NCBI GenBank assembly: GCA_910588565.1
Contig: CAJUPF010000078.1
Span: forward strand, 1 to 13,147
DNA: 13,147 nucleotides
From: an uncultured Lachnospiraceae bacterium
GTDB lineage: Bacteria > Bacillota > Clostridia > Lachnospirales > Lachnospiraceae
Direction: 5' to 3'
Part shown: in pieces, positions 1-7,705 of the stretch
Numbering within the stretch: position 1 is the first letter of the stretch
How the letters are laid out: every line of letters begins with the position of its first letter
Made by a program: the position numbers and the translations under genes
The notes under the pieces: generated by a model
Told to the model about the DNA's origin: nothing
What the model saw: the letters and a program-made list of their open reading frames with translations, nothing else
Databases searched by the model: none

Positions 1-115
1 TCCAAGTCGCCTTCGGCGAGGGGCTGGATGCTTGAAACCACTGCTTTATTGGCCGATGCCCTGCAGCGGGGTGCAGGGCGCCGTGAATAGTAACGAACTG
101 TTACGACGAATTGCA
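1..115. repeat. GC-rich hairpin-forming element, repeat-like
   Basis: Three perfect inverted repeats follow one another: TCGCC/GGCGA (7-11 with 15-19), GCCCTGCA/TGCAGGGC (58-65 with 72-79, six-base loop) and GTAAC/GTTAC around 91-105. The stretch is richer in GC than the genes that follow. It lies at the window edge, so it may be the tail of a dispersed repeat, a structured RNA end or the 3' end of an upstream gene. One reading frame ends in a stop at 33-35, but ten codons are too few to judge. I do not recognise a known RNA family here. Confidence 0.35.
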
Positions 116-133
116 GATGACACGAAAAAGCAC

Positions 134-170
134 TTGTCTTCCACCTCATTTCTATGTATAATAAGACAAC
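134..170 (+). promoter_or_regulatory. Sigma-A type promoter of glnS
   Basis: A TTGTCT -35 box (134-139) and a perfect TATAAT -10 box (157-162) are separated by 17 bases. Transcription would start near 169-170, about 80 bases before the glnS start codon. That leader is too short for a T-box riboswitch. Confidence 0.85.
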
Positions 171-177
171 ATGGGTT

Positions 178-195
178 CCCGATTTCCACATCGGG
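178..195 (+). promoter_or_regulatory. Hairpin in the glnS leader
   Basis: CCCGAT (178-183) pairs perfectly with ATCGGG (190-195) around a six-base loop, about eight bases from the predicted transcript start. No U-run follows, so it is not a terminator. A 5' hairpin in this position could protect the mRNA end; no T-box sequence is visible. Confidence 0.45.
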
Positions 196-248
196 CATCG
201 CCCAGCACAAATCCCAGAAGAAAAACAACCAAGGAGAGGATAACCACA

Positions 249-1919
249 ATGGAGCGCGAAACAGAATCCAGAAATTTTATAGAGCAGATCATTGACAAAG
301 ACATTTCAGAAGGCCATTGCCAGGCCGTATGCACCAGGTTCCCGCCGGAGCCCAATGGCTATCTGCATATTGGACATGCGAAGTCCATACTTTTAAATGC
401 GGGCCTGGCAAAGGAATACGGCGGCAAATTCAACCTCCGCTTTGATGATACGAACCCGACCAAAGAAAGAGTGGAATTTGTAGAATCGATCAAAGCAGAC
501 GTCCAGTGGCTGGGTGCAGACTGGGAAGACCGTCTGTTTTTTGCATCCGATTATTTTGAGCATATGTATGAAGCGGCAGTAAAGCTGATCCGAAAAGGTA
601 AGGCATATGTCTCCGATTTAAGTGCAGAGCAGATCCGCGAATACCGCGGAACGCTGAAAGAGCCTGGCAAAGAAGACCCTTCCGCAGGCAGAAGCATCGA
701 AGAAAATCTGCGGCTTTTTGAAGAAATGAAAGCGGGCAGATACAAAGACGGTGAAAAAGTCCTCCGCGCAAGAATCGACATGGCTTCTCCAAATATCAAT
801 ATGCGGGACCCGGTTATTTACCGCGTGGCGCATATGTCCCATCACAATACCGGGGATCAGTGGTGCATCTATCCGATGTATGATTTTGCGCATCCCATAG
901 AAGATGCGGTAGAGGGAATTACCCATTCCATCTGCACGCTGGAATTTGAGGATCACAGGCCGCTCTACGACTGGGTCGTACAGGAACTGGAATATGAGAA
1001 TCCGCCGAAACAGATAGAATTTGCCAAATTATACCTGACCAACGTGGTAACCGGAAAACGCTATATCAAACGTCTTGTGGAAGAGGGCATTGTGGACGGA
1101 TGGGACGATCCCCGTCTGGTATCCATTGCAGCGCTGCGCAGAAGAGGATTTACACCGGAATCCATTCAGAAATTTATAGAACTCTGCGGGGTTTCTAAGA
1201 GCAACAGCTCTGTGGATTATGCAATGCTGGAATACTGCATCCGCGAAGATTTGAAGCTGAAAAAAGCCCGTATTATGGCCGTTTTAGATCCGATTAAGGT
1301 AATTATTGACAACTATCCCGAAGATCAGTACGAAGAACTGACCGTTGTCAATAATATGGAAAACCCGGAACTTGGGACGCATACCATACCATTCTGCCGC
1401 GAGATTTATATTGACAGAGAAGACTTTATGGAACATCCCCCGAGGAAATATTTCCGTATGTTTCCGGGAAATGAAGTACGTCTGATGCAGGCATATTTTG
1501 TAACCTGCAACAGCTTTATCAAAGATGAGACAGGCAAAGTAACAGAGATCCACTGTACGTACGATCCGGCCAGCAAAGGCGGCAACAGCCCGGATGGCCG
1601 AAAAGTAAAAGGAACCATCCACTGGGTGCCGGTTCCTTTTGCCAGACGTGCAGAAGCCCGTCTGTATGAAAATATCGTCAATGAAGAGCTGGGCGTTTAC
1701 AATGAAGACGGAAGCCTGAATTTAAACCCGAATTCCATGAAAATACTGGAAAACTGCTTTGTAGAGCCCTATGCGGCAGACCCAAAGCCCTATGACAGCT
1801 TTCAGTTTGTAAGACAGGGATATTTCTGTGTGGACGCAAAGGATACGACAAAAGAGAAACTGGTATTTAACCGCATTGTTTCCCTGAAGAGTTCCTTTCG
1901 GCTGCCGGATCACGTATAA
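249..1919 (+). CDS. glnS: Glutaminyl-tRNA synthetase (GlnRS)
   Basis: Class I cytoplasmic enzyme that charges tRNA(Gln) with glutamine using ATP; 556 residues, the usual size for a bacterial GlnRS. The catalytic Rossmann fold carries PPEPNGYLHIGHAKS (HIGH at residues 40-43) and NLRFDDTNP near 62-70. VDGWDDPRL and RRRGFTPESI (about 282-306) are GlnRS/GluRS-family signatures, and the anticodon-binding beta-barrels fill the C-terminal half. The second active-site loop, VMSKR in E. coli GlnRS, reads VTGKR (267-271): the key lysine K270 is kept but Met-Ser is replaced. The start at 249 is chosen because AAGGAGAGG (231-239) precedes it and homology begins there. An in-frame ATG at 171 lies right at the predicted transcript start and has no ribosome binding site. 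The gene has its own promoter. Confidence 0.96.
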   Translation: MERETESRNFIEQIIDKDISEGHCQAVCTRFPPEPNGYLHIGHAKSILLNAGLAKEYGGKFNLRFDDTNPTKERVEFVESIKADVQWLGADWEDRLFFASDYFEHMYEAAVKLIRKGKAYVSDLSAEQIREYRGTLKEPGKEDPSAGRSIEENLRLFEEMKAGRYKDGEKVLRARIDMASPNINMRDPVIYRVAHMSHHNTGDQWCIYPMYDFAHPIEDAVEGITHSICTLEFEDHRPLYDWVVQELEYENPPKQIEFAKLYLTNVVTGKRYIKRLVEEGIVDGWDDPRLVSIAALRRRGFTPESIQKFIELCGVSKSNSSVDYAMLEYCIREDLKLKKARIMAVLDPIKVIIDNYPEDQYEELTVVNNMENPELGTHTIPFCREIYIDREDFMEHPPRKYFRMFPGNEVRLMQAYFVTCNSFIKDETGKVTEIHCTYDPASKGGNSPDGRKVKGTIHWVPVPFARRAEARLYENIVNEELGVYNEDGSLNLNPNSMKILENCFVEPYAADPKPYDSFQFVRQGYFCVDAKDTTKEKLVFNRIVSLKSSFRLPDHV

Positions 1920-1992
1920 AAAAATGCCTGAATACGTATCTTTTCAAACATTGGAATAGTTAGCTGTTTGTAGAAAATGGAGGATAATAGCA

Positions 1993-2865
1993 ATGGATTT
2001 ATTATCAGGGCTTGAACAGTTTGGAATCTACGCAGAACAGGATGACATGGAGATTTATGCGGATGAGAAGCGTAAGGCAGGCTCCGTAAAAAAACAGGAA
2101 ACGAAGGAAGAAAAAAAAGTTCTTACAGAGGTGGATTATCTGTTTACTAAAAAGATCAACTGTACGATTTGTGACAGGGAAATCTATGTCCGAATGGTCA
2201 AAGGCACCAAATTAAAGCGAATGCAGCCGGATTTTGATCTCCGTCCCCGTTTTGAGGGGATTGATGCTCTAAAATACGATGTATTTGCCTGTCCTTACTG
2301 CGGCTATGCAGCGATGGGGCGTTATTTTGATCATCTGACACGCGGGCAGATTCAATTGGTAAAAGACAATGTCTGTGCCAATTTCCGGTATGCCAGCGAT
2401 GATCTGCCGGATGTTTACACCTATGAGGAGACCGTTACCCGTTATAAACTGGCTCTGTACAGTTCTATTGTAAAACGTGCCAGGACAAGCGAAAAGGCGT
2501 ATACCTGCTTAAAGCTTGCCTGGCTGTACCGGGAGATGGAACAGGGTGAATCCGGGAAAGACGCGGCATTAAAAGCGGAATATAAAAAGCTCTGGGAGAG
2601 ATTTTACAAAGAAGCATATGATGGATTTCAACATGCGATTGTAAACGAAGATTTTCCGATGTGCGGGATGGATACGTATACGATGGATTATCTTCTGGCT
2701 GCGCTTGGCTATTATTTCAAAGATTATTCCTATGCGTCAAGATGCATCAGCCATATTCTTTCTTCTAGGACTGTGGGGCGCAGAATTAAAGATAAGGCTT
2801 TGGATTTAAAAGAGATCATAATTGCAGATATTAAGAAAAGTGTTGCAAACGCGGCAAAAAAGTAA
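1993..2865 (+). CDS. DUF2225 family zinc-ribbon-like protein
   Basis: A 290-residue protein of the DUF2225 family, common in Firmicutes and without an established function. After a charged, lysine-rich N-terminus (about 25-45), the domain begins with a CTIC pair (C57, C60) and continues with RPRFEGIDALKYDVFACPYCGY, whose second pair is C100 and C103. Four cysteines in two CxxC pairs suggest a bound zinc. The C-terminal half looks helical, with TPR-like stretches (cysteine-poor, repeated A/L/Y positions from about 150). GGAGG (1979-1983) sits nine bases before the ATG. No convincing promoter is visible in the 73 bases after glnS, so read-through from glnS is possible. The stop is only 22 bases before the next start, which suggests co-transcription with the MocR-type regulator. 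Confidence 0.85.
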   Translation: MDLLSGLEQFGIYAEQDDMEIYADEKRKAGSVKKQETKEEKKVLTEVDYLFTKKINCTICDREIYVRMVKGTKLKRMQPDFDLRPRFEGIDALKYDVFACPYCGYAAMGRYFDHLTRGQIQLVKDNVCANFRYASDDLPDVYTYEETVTRYKLALYSSIVKRARTSEKAYTCLKLAWLYREMEQGESGKDAALKAEYKKLWERFYKEAYDGFQHAIVNEDFPMCGMDTYTMDYLLAALGYYFKDYSYASRCISHILSSRTVGRRIKDKALDLKEIIIADIKKSVANAAKK

Positions 2866-2887
2866 TTTTGGGAAGAAGGCAGAGAAT

Positions 2888-4303
2888 ATGCTCGAATTGT
2901 TGATCCCTTTGGACAGTGATTCAGGGAAACCACTGTATGAGCAGATTTACGACTATATACGGATACACATCGCAGACGGTAAGATTTCCTGTGGGGAAAA
3001 ATTACCGTCTACTCGCTTTTTAGCCAGTCATCTGCAGGTATCCAGAAGTACCGTAGAACTGGCTTATGAACAGCTGCTGTCCGAAGGATATATTGAATCA
3101 GAACCATGCAGGGGATATTATGCCAGCGATATCTCAGAGCTGTATTTATCCGGAACCAAATTCCCCTCCGGGCGTCCCTTTCTGCCCCAAAAACAAAAAA
3201 CTCCTTACCGGATTGTGTTTTCACCGGATGAAAATGAATTTGCCTATTTTCCGTTTGGCGCATGGAGAAAGATTTCAAAGGATCTTCTGGCAGCGGATGA
3301 TACAACGCTGTTTACTGCGGGGGAAGCGGCGGGAGAGTGGGAACTGCGGGAAGCGGTCTGCCGATATCTGTATCATGCCAGGGGCGTAAACTGTCTGCCG
3401 GAGCAGATTGTAATTGGCGCCGGAAATGAATATCTTCTGATTCTGCTGTCACAGATCCTGGGCAGCCCGAAAAAAGTGGCGATTGAAAATCCCACTTATC
3501 TAAAGGCATATCAGACGCTGCTTCATATGAATGATACAATGCTTTTGCTTTCCAGGGATAAAAGCGGCATCCGAATGGAGGATGTCCGCCGGCTCAAGCC
3601 GGACATTGTCTATGTAATGCCTTCCCATCAGTTTCCAATGGGGACCGTAATGCCCATGAAACGCAGGTTAGAGCTTCTGCGATGGGCCGTGGAAAAACCG
3701 GGCCGCTATCTGATTGAAGATGACCATGACAGTGAGTTTCGCTACAGGGGGAAACCGATTCCGTCCCTGCAGGGCAACGATGCCAATGAAACCGTTATTT
3801 ATATGGGAACGTTTTCCAAAAGTATCAGTCCGGCTGTGCGTGTCAGTTATATGGTGCTGCCGGAGCCTTTGCTTTTCGCATATCAGGCAAATTGCGGATT
3901 TTATGCGTCTACGGTTCCCAAAGAGCAGCAGAGGTTACTGGCGTCTTTTTTAAATCAGGGGTATTTTGAACGGTATCTGAATAAGATGCGCAGGGTTTAT
4001 AAAGGGAAGCATGATTTATTTCTTTCCTTGCTGCGGCAGGAGCCGTGGGTGCATATGGTTTATGGAGATTATGCGGGAATGCATTTGCTGGCAGAACTGA
4101 ATACACAAATGCGTGCGGAATGGATTGTAAAGGAGGCCGGAAAACGAGGAGTCAGGGTATATGCCCTGGAAGAGTATATGGTTCCAGGCACCAGGGATTT
4201 CCTGGAAGGAAAGCCCACGCTTCTGTTAGGCTATGGGGCATTGTGTGAAAAGGATATGAAAGAAGGAATTGCGGTTCTTCGTGAAATACTTATGCCTCAT
4301 TGA
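2888..4303 (+). CDS. MocR/PdxR-type GntR regulator with aminotransferase fold
   Basis: A 471-residue transcription factor made of an N-terminal GntR winged helix (about 14-75, with GEKLPSTRFLASHL and SRSTVELAYEQL) and a class I aminotransferase-like domain (about 105-465) that binds pyridoxal phosphate. The predicted PLP lysine is K311 in GTFSKSISPAVR, and the pyridine-binding aspartate lies in IEDDHDSEFRY (276-286). MPSHQFPMGTVMP (244-256) is a family signature. Relatives such as PdxR and GabR sense PLP or an amino compound and control vitamin B6 or GABA genes. No pdxS, pdxT or gab gene is adjacent, so the target is unknown. The usual EDDYD motif is EDDHD here. The start at 2888 has AGAAGG eight bases upstream; an in-frame ATG at 2822 overlaps the DUF2225 gene and lacks homology. 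Confidence 0.9.
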   Translation: MLELLIPLDSDSGKPLYEQIYDYIRIHIADGKISCGEKLPSTRFLASHLQVSRSTVELAYEQLLSEGYIESEPCRGYYASDISELYLSGTKFPSGRPFLPQKQKTPYRIVFSPDENEFAYFPFGAWRKISKDLLAADDTTLFTAGEAAGEWELREAVCRYLYHARGVNCLPEQIVIGAGNEYLLILLSQILGSPKKVAIENPTYLKAYQTLLHMNDTMLLLSRDKSGIRMEDVRRLKPDIVYVMPSHQFPMGTVMPMKRRLELLRWAVEKPGRYLIEDDHDSEFRYRGKPIPSLQGNDANETVIYMGTFSKSISPAVRVSYMVLPEPLLFAYQANCGFYASTVPKEQQRLLASFLNQGYFERYLNKMRRVYKGKHDLFLSLLRQEPWVHMVYGDYAGMHLLAELNTQMRAEWIVKEAGKRGVRVYALEEYMVPGTRDFLEGKPTLLLGYGALCEKDMKEGIAVLREILMPH

Positions 4304-4376
4304 AAAAATGTATGTGCTGTGATAAACTGAGAAAAAAGAAACCGAAGGCCTATTCTATGCGACAGGAGGAACCGTC

Positions 4377-6269
4377 ATGAAAATAGATCAGAATAAATAT
4401 TTGCTGCTTCTTGCAGAAAAATACCCTACCATCCAGAAGGTCAGCCGGGAAATTATTAATTTAAATGCGATTCTAAACCTTCCCAAAGGCACGGAACATT
4501 TTATGAGTGATCTCCATGGAGAATATGAGGCGTTTTACCATATTTTAAATAACTGTTCCGGCGTTATCCGGGAGAAGGTGGATCTTCTGTTTGAAGATAC
4601 GCTTTCCGATGCGGAACGGGAACAGATCTGCACGTTGATTTATTATCCAAGGGAGAAACTGGAACTTATCAAAAAAGAAGTCTGCAATCTAAATGAATGG
4701 TATCAGTTGGTTTTAGGGGAACTGATTGAAATTGCGAAAATGCTTTCCTCCAAGTACACCAGATCCAAAGTGCGCAAGGCAATGCCGAAAGAATACGCCT
4801 ATATCATTGATGAGCTTTTGCATGTACAAAAGGATGAGGATGATAACCAGGTTTTCTATCACCGCAAGATTTTAGATACCATTATAGAGATTCACAATGC
4901 GGATGAATTTATTGAGGCGTTGGCCGGACTGATTAAGCGTCTGGCGGTTGACCGGCTGCATATTGTAGGGGATATTTTTGACAGGGGCGCCTGTGCGGAT
5001 CAGATTCTGGATCTTTTGATAAAACATTATTCTTTGGATATTGAATGGGGAAATCATGATATTCTGTGGATGGGAGCGGCGGCAGGCAGTAAAGCATGTA
5101 TTGCAAACGCTGTGCGCAACAATCTGAAATACGATAATACGGAAATCCTGGAAAATAGCTACGGGATCAGCCTGCGCAAACTGACGCTGTTTGCAGAAAA
5201 GCTTTATCCGGGAATGGAGCCAATGGAAGCGGCGTTAAAAGAAATTTCTGTGATGATGTTTAAGCTGGAGGGGCAGGTGATCGGGCGTCATCCGGAATAT
5301 GAGATGGACGACCGCAGGCTGCTGCACCGGATTGACTGGGAACACGGCACAATAGAATTAGACGGGACAAGTTATGAGCTGAAAGAACAGAATTTCCCGA
5401 CTGTTGACCCAAATGATGCCTACCGCTTATCAGAAGAGGAAGAAGAAATCATAGAAGAATTGTGCATGGCTTTTATAAACAGCAGCCGCCTTAATGAGCA
5501 TATCCGTTTTCTGTACAATAAAGGAAGCATGTATAAAATCTGTAATGGCAACTTGCTGTATCACGGATGTGTCCCTCTGGATTCGGAAGGCAACTTCGAG
5601 GGCATCTGTATTGACGGCAAAATGTATAAAGGAAAAGAATACCTGAATTATGCAGATAAAACAAGCAGACGGGCATATATTTCAGGCCGTGAAAGTGATC
5701 TGGATTTTATGTGGTATTTATGGTCTGGCAGAAAGTCGCCTCTTTGCGGCAGGAATATCAAGTCTTTTGAGCGGACATATATCGCAGATGAATCCGTATG
5801 GAAGGAAGAGTCAGATCCCTATTATAAATTTTATATGACAGAGAAAACATGTAATATGATTTTGCGGGAATTTGGCCTGTATTCGCCGGAATCGCATATT
5901 ATTAACGGGCATACGCCGGTGCGTACCGCAAAAGGCGAGCGTCCGGTGCGGTCAAATGGAAAGCTGATTGTTATCGACGGCGGTTTTTGCCGCAGTTATC
6001 ATAAGACAACTGGTATTGCGGGCTATACGCTGATTTCCAATTCCCATGGAATGCGGATCAAATCGCATCAGCCGTTTGAAAGCGTTTATGCCGCTTTGCA
6101 GGAAAATAAAGATATTGAATCGGACAGCGAATTTGTGGAAACTGCAAACAGACGTCTGATGGTAAAACATACGGATAATGGAAAGAAAATTTTAGAAGAT
6201 ATCGAAGGATTAAAACTGTTATTACACGCATACAGGGAAGGAACTTTAGAACAGGGAAATGAGGATTAA
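4377..6269 (+). CDS. fbp: Fructose-1,6-bisphosphatase, class III
   Basis: Hydrolyses fructose-1,6-bisphosphate to fructose-6-phosphate in gluconeogenesis; cytoplasmic. This is the Firmicutes-type enzyme (FBPase_2 family), unrelated to the class I enzyme and built on a calcineurin-like metallophosphatase fold. Metal-binding motifs are clear: SDLHGEY (44-50), GDIFDRG (198-204), GNHD (225-228), NGHTPV (510-515) and the late DGGFCRSYHKTTGIAGYTL segment (from 534). The 630-residue length is slightly below the roughly 640-670 of relatives but no motif is missing. AGGAGGA (4364-4370) lies six bases before the ATG. The B. subtilis homologue is Mn-dependent and controlled by PEP and AMP; that is family knowledge. 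A strong terminator follows. Any promoter in the 73-base gap before it is weak, so read-through from the regulator gene is possible. Confidence 0.95.
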   Translation: MKIDQNKYLLLLAEKYPTIQKVSREIINLNAILNLPKGTEHFMSDLHGEYEAFYHILNNCSGVIREKVDLLFEDTLSDAEREQICTLIYYPREKLELIKKEVCNLNEWYQLVLGELIEIAKMLSSKYTRSKVRKAMPKEYAYIIDELLHVQKDEDDNQVFYHRKILDTIIEIHNADEFIEALAGLIKRLAVDRLHIVGDIFDRGACADQILDLLIKHYSLDIEWGNHDILWMGAAAGSKACIANAVRNNLKYDNTEILENSYGISLRKLTLFAEKLYPGMEPMEAALKEISVMMFKLEGQVIGRHPEYEMDDRRLLHRIDWEHGTIELDGTSYELKEQNFPTVDPNDAYRLSEEEEEIIEELCMAFINSSRLNEHIRFLYNKGSMYKICNGNLLYHGCVPLDSEGNFEGICIDGKMYKGKEYLNYADKTSRRAYISGRESDLDFMWYLWSGRKSPLCGRNIKSFERTYIADESVWKEESDPYYKFYMTEKTCNMILREFGLYSPESHIINGHTPVRTAKGERPVRSNGKLIVIDGGFCRSYHKTTGIAGYTLISNSHGMRIKSHQPFESVYAALQENKDIESDSEFVETANRRLMVKHTDNGKKILEDIEGLKLLLHAYREGTLEQGNED

Positions 6270-6310
6270 AAGACCGATTTGCCATGGCTCTTACCGATAG
6301 ATGTTACGGT

Positions 6311-6359
6311 CCGCAGGCAAAAACGCCAGATCCGGCGATTTGCCTGCGGATATATTTTT
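6311..6359 (+). terminator. Intrinsic terminator after fbp
   Basis: CCGCAGGCAAA (6311-6321) pairs perfectly with TTTGCCTGCGG (6339-6349), and CGCC/GGCG (6324-6327 with 6334-6337) extends the stem inside. ATATATTTTT follows at 6350-6359. It lies between two converging genes. On the minus strand the inner hairpin is followed by TTTTT, so it may also stop transcription of the BIG2 gene. Confidence 0.85.
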
Positions 6360-6382
6360 GGTTACACGCTGCAAAGCGCGCC

Positions 6383-7399
6383 TTACTCTGCAGTGACGAT
6401 AACGGTCATCCGCTCTTTGGCGCCGTCTTCTTTGGCATAAATATAGGCTTTCCCGGGAGCTTTCGCGCAGATGTTTCCGTTCTGGTTTACCGTGGCGATC
6501 GTTGTATTTGAGCTGGAATATTCCGGCGCATTTCCGGAAGAGACAGTGGCTTTCGCCTGGAAGGTTTCCCCTGCCGCAAGAGTCACGCTCTCTTTGGAAA
6601 ATTTGATTTTTGGTTTTCTGACGGTAACCTGACAGGTTTTGCTTACGCCGTCAATGGTAACGGTAATAACCGCCGTTCCGTTTTTGACTGCGGTTACCGT
6701 TCCGGTACTGTCTACGGTTGCAACGCTTTTTTTACTGGTTTTCCATTTCGGGGCGTTTTTGGATGTGGAAGTTACGGTAAGTTTTGCCGATTCCTTCCGG
6801 TAAAGAGAAAGGGATGTCCGTTTCAGCCTGACTGTGGGCCGCTTTACTGTGACCTTGCAGCTTACAGAAGATTTGTCGCAGGTGACGGTAATTGTGGCGG
6901 TTCCGGGTTTTTTGGCCAGAATCATGCCGTCTTCGTCTACGGAAGCGATACTGGATTTGCTGGATTTGAACTTGACCGGATGTCCGGTTGAGGCGCTGGC
7001 TTTTAGCTGTTTGCTATAGCCGGGTTCTAAAGAAATGCTTTTTTCACTCAGTTCAATGGTTGTCTTTTTCACCGTGATTTTACAGCTGGCTTCGCCGTTT
7101 TTGATTTTGGCTGTAATTGTGGCGGTTCCGGCTTTTTTTGCTGTGATTTTGCCATAGGTATTGACCGAGGCGATAGCGGAACTGCTGGATGAAAAGCTGG
7201 GCTTTTTCCCGTTTGAAGTAACTGCGATCAGATGATATTCGTCTCCGATGTTCATTGTTTTTGCGTATTTTGTAAGTACTACAAAGGCATAATCATTCGA
7301 GGCGTATACAGGCATTGTGCCATTTGTGGAAAATAAAAGCATGGAAATCATGCAGATAACAGCTGCGGCTGTTTTTAAGATTTTGGGATTGTGTGACAT
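6383..7399 (-). CDS. Secreted protein with four BIG2 (bacterial Ig-like) repeats
   Basis: A 338-residue protein with a typical signal peptide: positive N-terminus, hydrophobic core (about 9-24) and a likely signal peptidase I site after VYA (31-33). The rest is four tandem bacterial Ig-like group 2 domains, at about 38-112, 113-188, 189-263 and 264-338. Each carries the family pattern IASV(D/N)..G.I.AKKPGTATITV near its end and a strand ending in C(K/Q)(V/I)TV. There is no LPxTG anchor, transmembrane tail, SLH or cell-wall-binding domain, and no catalytic domain. It is therefore probably released or held at the surface by charge (rich in lysine). GGAGG (positions 7406-7410 on the complementary strand) lies six bases before the ATG. 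BIG2 domains occur in adhesins and as spacer modules in surface enzymes; its partner here is unknown. It is a stand-alone convergent gene. Confidence 0.88.
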   Translation of the reverse strand: MSHNPKILKTAAAVICMISMLLFSTNGTMPVYASNDYAFVVLTKYAKTMNIGDEYHLIAVTSNGKKPSFSSSSSAIASVNTYGKITAKKAGTATITAKIKNGEASCKITVKKTTIELSEKSISLEPGYSKQLKASASTGHPVKFKSSKSSIASVDEDGMILAKKPGTATITVTCDKSSVSCKVTVKRPTVRLKRTSLSLYRKESAKLTVTSTSKNAPKWKTSKKSVATVDSTGTVTAVKNGTAVITVTIDGVSKTCQVTVRKPKIKFSKESVTLAAGETFQAKATVSSGNAPEYSSSNTTIATVNQNGNICAKAPGKAYIYAKEDGAKERMTVIVTAE

Positions 7400-7460
7400 A
7401 GAATTCCTCCATTTCGATTTCGATTTGGTAAGAATGTCACGACAAATCGGCCTTGGGGAT

Positions 7461-7489
7461 AATTTAGCATAGAAGGGGGAGGTTGTAAA
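7461..7489 (-). promoter_or_regulatory. Candidate promoter of the BIG2 gene
   Basis: Read on the minus strand, TTTACA (7484-7489) and TAAATT (7461-7466) are separated by 17 bases, and TGC immediately upstream of the -10 box gives an extended -10. The -10 box matches consensus at only four of six positions. The leader would contain a seven-base hairpin, CGATTTG with CAAATCG (7421-7427 with 7443-7449). Confidence 0.45.
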
Positions 7490-7532
7490 GGGGTTTATGG
7501 TTTTTTTATTTTTTATGGGTTGTCAGGGGGGT

Positions 7533-7594
7533 GGGTAAACGTTCATTAGGGAGTGGCTAAGTGTACATTATGGGCTAAGCGTCCGTCAGGGAGA
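7533..7594. repeat. Three degenerate short tandem repeats
   Basis: Three head-to-tail copies share the pattern GG(G/C)TAA..GT.C.T.(A)..G. They lie at 7533-7554 (22 bases), 7555-7572 (18 bases) and 7573-7594 (22 bases). They sit in the 306-base gap between the divergent BIG2 and amidohydrolase genes. The rest of that gap is a T-rich run (7500-7516), a G-run (7525-7531) and the elements listed separately; I see no further gene. Confidence 0.5.
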
Positions 7595-7647
7595 GGCCGG
7601 AAGCTTTTGGTTTGATTGGTATTCCAGGAAAGCAAATGTATATCATT

Positions 7648-7669
7648 TTCCATTTGATGGAATTATAGT
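7648..7669 (+). promoter_or_regulatory. Inverted repeat and candidate -10 box before the amidohydrolase
   Basis: TTCCAT (7648-7653) and ATGGAA (7657-7662) form a perfect inverted repeat with a three-base spacer. TATAGT (7664-7669) directly after it is a plausible -10 box, but the matching -35 region (7641-7646, TATCAT) is poor. A weak -35 beside a palindrome would fit an activator- or repressor-controlled promoter. This is inference only. Confidence 0.4.
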
Positions 7670-7705
7670 TAGGATAGAGCATCGCTTTATTCAGGAGGGA
7701 TTGAT

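Noticed and set aside
171..248. In-frame 5' extension of glnS from an ATG at 171
   Set aside because: The promoter predicts transcription starting at about 169-170, there is no ribosome binding site before 171, and AAGGAGAGG with GlnRS homology points to 249.
171..248. T-box riboswitch for glnS
   Set aside because: The leader is about 80 bases, with no specifier stem, no T-box consensus and no terminator/antiterminator pair.
1912..1944. Possible terminator after glnS (ACGTAT/ATACGT, then TTTT)
   Set aside because: The stem has only six AT-rich pairs with a 14-base loop and starts inside the stop region; too weak to call.
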